64,000 bases of DNA from JBGTLU01 sp041743935 (lineage in GTDB: Bacteria > Bacteroidota > Bacteroidia > Sphingobacteriales > Sphingobacteriaceae), in the NCBI GenBank assembly GCA_041743935.1, contig JBGTLU010000026.1:1-64000 (forward strand), in the 5' to 3' direction. This document shows positions 60,480-64,000 of this stretch, in pieces. The notes beneath the pieces were generated by a model that was not told the origin of the DNA, ran no database searches, and saw only the letters and a program-made list of their open reading frames with translations. The translations under genes and the position numbers were made by a program. The first letter of the stretch is position 1, and every line of letters begins with the position of its first letter.

Positions 60480-63296
60480 ATGAGTATTCCATTTTCCGAG
60501 TTATCTCCCAAAACCAATATTTTAATTAAAGGTGCACGTGTGCACAATTTAAAAAACATTGATGTAGCCATTCCTAAAAACAAATTGGTTGTAATAACCG
60601 GATTAAGTGGTAGTGGTAAATCCTCATTGGCATTTGATACACTATATGCCGAAGGGCAACGTAGATATGTAGAAAGTTTATCGTCCTATGCTCGTCAGTT
60701 TTTGGGTAAATTAAATAAACCGGATGTAGATTACATTAAAGGAATTGCCCCCGCTATTGCCATAGAGCAAAAAGTGATTTCTAGCAATCCACGCTCTACG
60801 GTGGGCACATCTACCGAAATTTATGATTATTTAAAACTTCTTTTCGCACGAATTGGGAGAACCATATCGCCCGTATCTGGCAAAGAGGTGAAGAGAAATA
60901 CAGTTACTGATGTTGTAGATTTTATCTTAAAACAAGAAAATGGAAACTCAGTAAATATTATATGCCCACTTCACCCACACAACAAAAGAACGTTAAAAGA
61001 AGAGCTTGCCGTACTTATGCAAAAAGGGTATAAGCGCATACTTATTTCGGATAAAATAGAAAAAATTGAAGAGGTTATTGAAGATAAAAAAATAGCGAAT
61101 GAACCATTAGTAGATCATCATCAAGTGCAGGTTTTAGTGGATAGAATAGTGGTAGATAAAGAAGATGAGGATTTTGTTGGAAGAGCTTCTGATTCTGTTC
61201 AAACGGCATTTTTTGAGGGGAAAGGCGATTGTTATATCCAAACATCTGACCAAAAACTACATCATTTTTGTGATAGATTTGAGTTAGACGGAATTAGGTT
61301 TGAAGAACCAACGGCACAGTTTTTCAGCTTTAATAATCCATACGGGGCTTGTAAAACCTGCGAAGGGTACGGTAGGGTAATTGGTATTGATGAAGACTTA
61401 GTAATACCCGATAAAAGTAAATCTATTTATGAAGGAGCTATAGCTCCATGGCGCGGCGAAAAAATGAAAGAATGGCAGGATGCTTTTCTCAGACAAGCGG
61501 ATAAATGGGATTTCCCAATCCACCGGGCTTACCAAGATTTAGATGCACCTCACATTAATCAATTATGGAAAGGGAATAAATTTTTTGTTGGATTAGATGC
61601 CTTTTTCAAGAACCTAGAAGAACAAACCTACAAAATTCAGTATCGAGTATTATTGTCTCGTTACCGAGGTAAGACCAATTGCCCAGATTGTTTAGGAAGT
61701 CGATTACGAAAAGATGCCTCCTACGTAAAAATATACGACAAATCTATTACTGACATCGTTTTAATGCCCATTTCGGATGCCATTCTGTTTTTCAATGATT
61801 TAGAATTAAATGAAACCGATGCCAAAATTGCCAACAGGTTATTAATAGAAATCAGAAATAGAATTAAATATTTGGACGATGTTGGTTTGGGTTATCTAAC
61901 ATTAAATCGATTATCCAATACCTTATCTGGAGGAGAATCTCAACGCATTAATCTAGCTACTTCCTTAGGTAGCAGCCTTGTTGGTTCCATTTACGTTTTA
62001 GATGAGCCAAGTATAGGGTTACATCCTAGAGATACCCAACGATTAATTGGGGTGCTTCAATCGCTTAAACATGCCGGAAATACTGTTTTAGTTGTAGAGC
62101 ACGAAGAAGACATTATGCGTGCAGCAGATTACATCATTGATATTGGCCCGATGGCTGGAGCAAATGGTGGTAATTTAGTTTTTGAAGGAGATTTTTCTGC
62201 ATTACTCAAAAGCAAGAATAGCCTCACTGGTAAATATTTAAATGGTGATGAACAAATTGAATTGCCTTTAATAAGAAGAAAATGGAGTAATCATTTAAAA
62301 ATAAAAGGAGCACGAGAAAATAATTTAAAGAATGTAGAAGTGAAAATTCCGCTAAACACCCTTACCGCAATTACTGGGGTGAGTGGATCGGGTAAAACAA
62401 GTTTAATAAAACGCATTTTGTATCCTGCACTTCAGAAAGCAATAGGCAACTACAGCGGAGAACAAACCGGCTCATACGACGAATTATCTGGCGATATAAG
62501 TCAAATAAAACAAGTAGAAATGATTGACCAAAACCCCATTGGCCGTTCATCCAGATCTAATCCGGTAACTTATGTTAAAGCATTTGATGAGATAAGAAAC
62601 TTATTTGCATTACAGCCTTTAGCAAAAAATACAGGATTAAAACCGGCTCATTTTTCATTTAATGTAGAAGGCGGCAGGTGCGAAACCTGTCAAGGAGAAG
62701 GTGAGGTGAAAATAGAAATGCAATTCATGGCAGATATCTATTTACCATGCGAAACTTGTGATGGGAAACGATTTAAAATGCATGTGTTGGATGTAAAATA
62801 CAACGATAAAAACATATCAGAAGTATTAGATTTAACGATTGATGAAGCCATAGATTTTTTCCAAAAAGAACCAAAAATCATCCATAAAATACAACCTTTG
62901 GCCGATGTTGGCTTAGGCTATGTGCATTTGGGCCAATCCAGTAATACCTTATCAGGTGGTGAAGCACAACGAATAAAACTAGCATCGTTTCTAGTAAAAG
63001 GAAATACAACTAATCATGCATTGTTTATTTTTGATGAACCTACCACCGGATTACATTTTCATGATATAAAAAAATTACTTCGCTCGTTCCAATTGTTAAT
63101 AGAGCAAGGAAACTCTGTATTGGTTATTGAGCACAACATGGATGTGATTAAATGTGCAGATTGGGTAATAGATTTAGGTCCGGAAGGTGGTGAAAAAGGC
63201 GGTAATGTTATATTTGAAGGCGTACCAGAAGATTTGATTCATGCAACCAATAGCTATACGGGTACTTATTTAAAAAATCATTTGGGTAGAAAATAA
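60480..63296 (+). CDS. uvrA: Excinuclease ABC subunit UvrA
   Basis: 938 residues from the ATG at 60480; a GTG at 60450 would add ten residues of poor fit and overlap the likely promoter. Two ABC ATPase halves: Walker A GLSGSGKSS and GVSGSGKTS, signatures LSGGESQRINLA and LSGGEAQRIKLA. Zinc pairs are CKTC/CPDC in the first half and CETC/CETC in the second. The third zinc module found in many UvrA (CPxCG) is here SPVSGKEV, so it lacks its cysteines. Lesion recognition in nucleotide excision repair, with UvrB. Confidence 0.97.
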   Translation: MSIPFSELSPKTNILIKGARVHNLKNIDVAIPKNKLVVITGLSGSGKSSLAFDTLYAEGQRRYVESLSSYARQFLGKLNKPDVDYIKGIAPAIAIEQKVISSNPRSTVGTSTEIYDYLKLLFARIGRTISPVSGKEVKRNTVTDVVDFILKQENGNSVNIICPLHPHNKRTLKEELAVLMQKGYKRILISDKIEKIEEVIEDKKIANEPLVDHHQVQVLVDRIVVDKEDEDFVGRASDSVQTAFFEGKGDCYIQTSDQKLHHFCDRFELDGIRFEEPTAQFFSFNNPYGACKTCEGYGRVIGIDEDLVIPDKSKSIYEGAIAPWRGEKMKEWQDAFLRQADKWDFPIHRAYQDLDAPHINQLWKGNKFFVGLDAFFKNLEEQTYKIQYRVLLSRYRGKTNCPDCLGSRLRKDASYVKIYDKSITDIVLMPISDAILFFNDLELNETDAKIANRLLIEIRNRIKYLDDVGLGYLTLNRLSNTLSGGESQRINLATSLGSSLVGSIYVLDEPSIGLHPRDTQRLIGVLQSLKHAGNTVLVVEHEEDIMRAADYIIDIGPMAGANGGNLVFEGDFSALLKSKNSLTGKYLNGDEQIELPLIRRKWSNHLKIKGARENNLKNVEVKIPLNTLTAITGVSGSGKTSLIKRILYPALQKAIGNYSGEQTGSYDELSGDISQIKQVEMIDQNPIGRSSRSNPVTYVKAFDEIRNLFALQPLAKNTGLKPAHFSFNVEGGRCETCQGEGEVKIEMQFMADIYLPCETCDGKRFKMHVLDVKYNDKNISEVLDLTIDEAIDFFQKEPKIIHKIQPLADVGLGYVHLGQSSNTLSGGEAQRIKLASFLVKGNTTNHALFIFDEPTTGLHFHDIKKLLRSFQLLIEQGNSVLVIEHNMDVIKCADWVIDLGPEGGEKGGNVIFEGVPEDLIHATNSYTGTYLKNHLGRK

Positions 63297-64000
63297 TGCA
63301 ACGATATTTTTTAGAAATAAGCTACAAAGGAACCAACTACCACGGTTGGCAAACTCAACCCAATGCCATTACCATACAAGCATGTTTAGATAAAGCATTG
63401 GCCATTATTCTAAAAAATACTACCGAAACCATTGGTTGCGGCAGAACCGATACCGGCGTACACAGCACACAGTTTTTTCTGCATTTTGATGCCAAAATAA
63501 TTGCAGATAAAGTTCTTTTTTTAAGCGGATTAAATGCCTTAATTCCGTTAGATATTGCTGCACACAGGTTATTAGAAGTAGATGCGAATGCACATGCCAG
63601 GTTTGATGCCAGCTCTCGTACGTATGAGTATCACATCTACTTTAAGAAAAATCCATTTTATCAAGATTTTGGTTTTTACTTACGCGATAAGCCAGATATA
63701 CATTTAATGAATAAAGGAGCAAAAATTATTCAGCAACACACTGATTTTTCGTGTTTTAGTAAATCAGGAACTCAAGTAAAAACCAACCTATGTAAAATTA
63801 CCGATGCCTATTGGGAGTACGTTGGCGACCAATTAATTTTTACCATTACTGCCGATAGATTTCTTCGAAACATGGTGAGGGCTATTGTGGGAACTTTGCT
63901 AGATATTGGCAGATCTCATACAACTTTAGAAAAATTGCCGGCAATTTTAGAGAGCAAAAACCGGTCTAATGCAGGTAGTTCTGTCCCCGCATGCGGATTA
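63296..64000 (+). CDS. truA: tRNA pseudouridine(38-40) synthase TruA (partial)
   Basis: Open from the ATG at 63296, which overlaps the uvrA stop by one base (TAATG), to the window edge: 235 residues, nearly a full TruA. The N-terminus reads YFLEISYKGTNYHGWQ, the catalytic aspartate is in GCGRTDTGVHS, and FDASSRTYEYHI and FLRNMVRAIVGTLL follow at the expected places. It isomerises uridines in the tRNA anticodon arm. Only the C-terminal end is missing. Confidence 0.95.
   Translation, partial: MQRYFLEISYKGTNYHGWQTQPNAITIQACLDKALAIILKNTTETIGCGRTDTGVHSTQFFLHFDAKIIADKVLFLSGLNALIPLDIAAHRLLEVDANAHARFDASSRTYEYHIYFKKNPFYQDFGFYLRDKPDIHLMNKGAKIIQQHTDFSCFSKSGTQVKTNLCKITDAYWEYVGDQLIFTITADRFLRNMVRAIVGTLLDIGRSHTTLEKLPAILESKNRSNAGSSVPACGL

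Noticed and set aside
1..64000. CRISPR arrays, insertion sequences, prophage, toxin-antitoxin or restriction modules
   Set aside because: No repeat-spacer array, transposase, integrase, phage structural gene or recognised defence gene is visible in any frame.

Overview
The window is a piece of chromosome from a low-GC member of the Bacteroidota. The evidence is a complete SprA (Sov), the outer-membrane translocon of the type IX secretion system; many promoters with the Bacteroidota -7 element TAnnTTTG; a bacillithiol glycosyltransferase (BshA); a malic enzyme fused to a phosphotransacetylase-like domain; and a B12-dependent methionine synthase behind a SAM riboswitch. The class cannot be fixed from sequence alone; a Chitinophagales, Saprospiria or Cytophagales relative is plausible. 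No prophage, insertion sequence, CRISPR array, rRNA operon or conjugative element is visible. Almost all of the window is core genome.

Layout. 1-2.1 kb (minus): phosphate uptake genes pstS-pstC-pstA, cut by the window edge, with a clear Pho-box-like direct repeat. 2.1-8 kb (plus): SAM-I riboswitch, metH, metF, rsgA. 8-13.9 kb (minus): a small unknown protein, an SDR-type dehydrogenase, bshA, a coiled-coil periplasmic protein and a GH3/beta-lactamase-fold fusion. 13.9-20.1 kb (plus): mutL, two rhomboid proteases, a membrane-anchored EEP-family protein, cysS. 20.1-23.7 kb: two unknown exported proteins, a VOC protein, an exported M20 amidohydrolase. 23.8-41 kb (minus): feoA-feoB-sprT-like, then gcvH-vanZ-like, then tatA-gatA-lytic transglycosylase-maeB-ruvA-sprA. 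41.1-43.8 kb (plus): an NrnA-like DHH phosphoesterase, a lipoprotein FKBP, TatD. 43.8-48.1 kb (minus): phosphoribosyltransferase, an unknown protein, rlmD, an unlisted small ORF, a TetR regulator, pheS. 48.1-52.2 kb (plus): recJ, lptB and a plant-GH3-like acyl-amido synthetase. 52.2-54.4 kb (minus): TerC-like protein, polyprenyl synthase, tRNA-Ser(GGA). 54.5-64 kb: trhO (plus), ABC-F protein, recA, nth, a small protein and an ECF sigma factor (minus), then uvrA and the start of truA (plus).

Themes. DNA repair is unusually well represented (mutL, ruvA, recJ, recA, nth, uvrA), although the genes are not in one operon. The one-carbon/methionine block is controlled by SAM. Envelope and secretion functions are spread through the window (sprA, tatA, lptB, rhomboids, lytic transglycosylase, FKBP lipoprotein). 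Several genes carry a TAnnTTTG promoter box only 4-8 bases before the start codon, which suggests leaderless or nearly leaderless mRNAs.

I did not find a convincing new multi-gene system. The best leads are a 38-codon ORF near 46.3 kb with its own promoter, strong Shine-Dalgarno and terminator; the Pho-box repeat; palindromic intergenic elements sharing an AGCGAGG core; a spaced repeat between the ECF sigma gene and uvrA; and a MutL whose nuclease motifs are degraded. All family calls come from reading the sequence; no database search was run.
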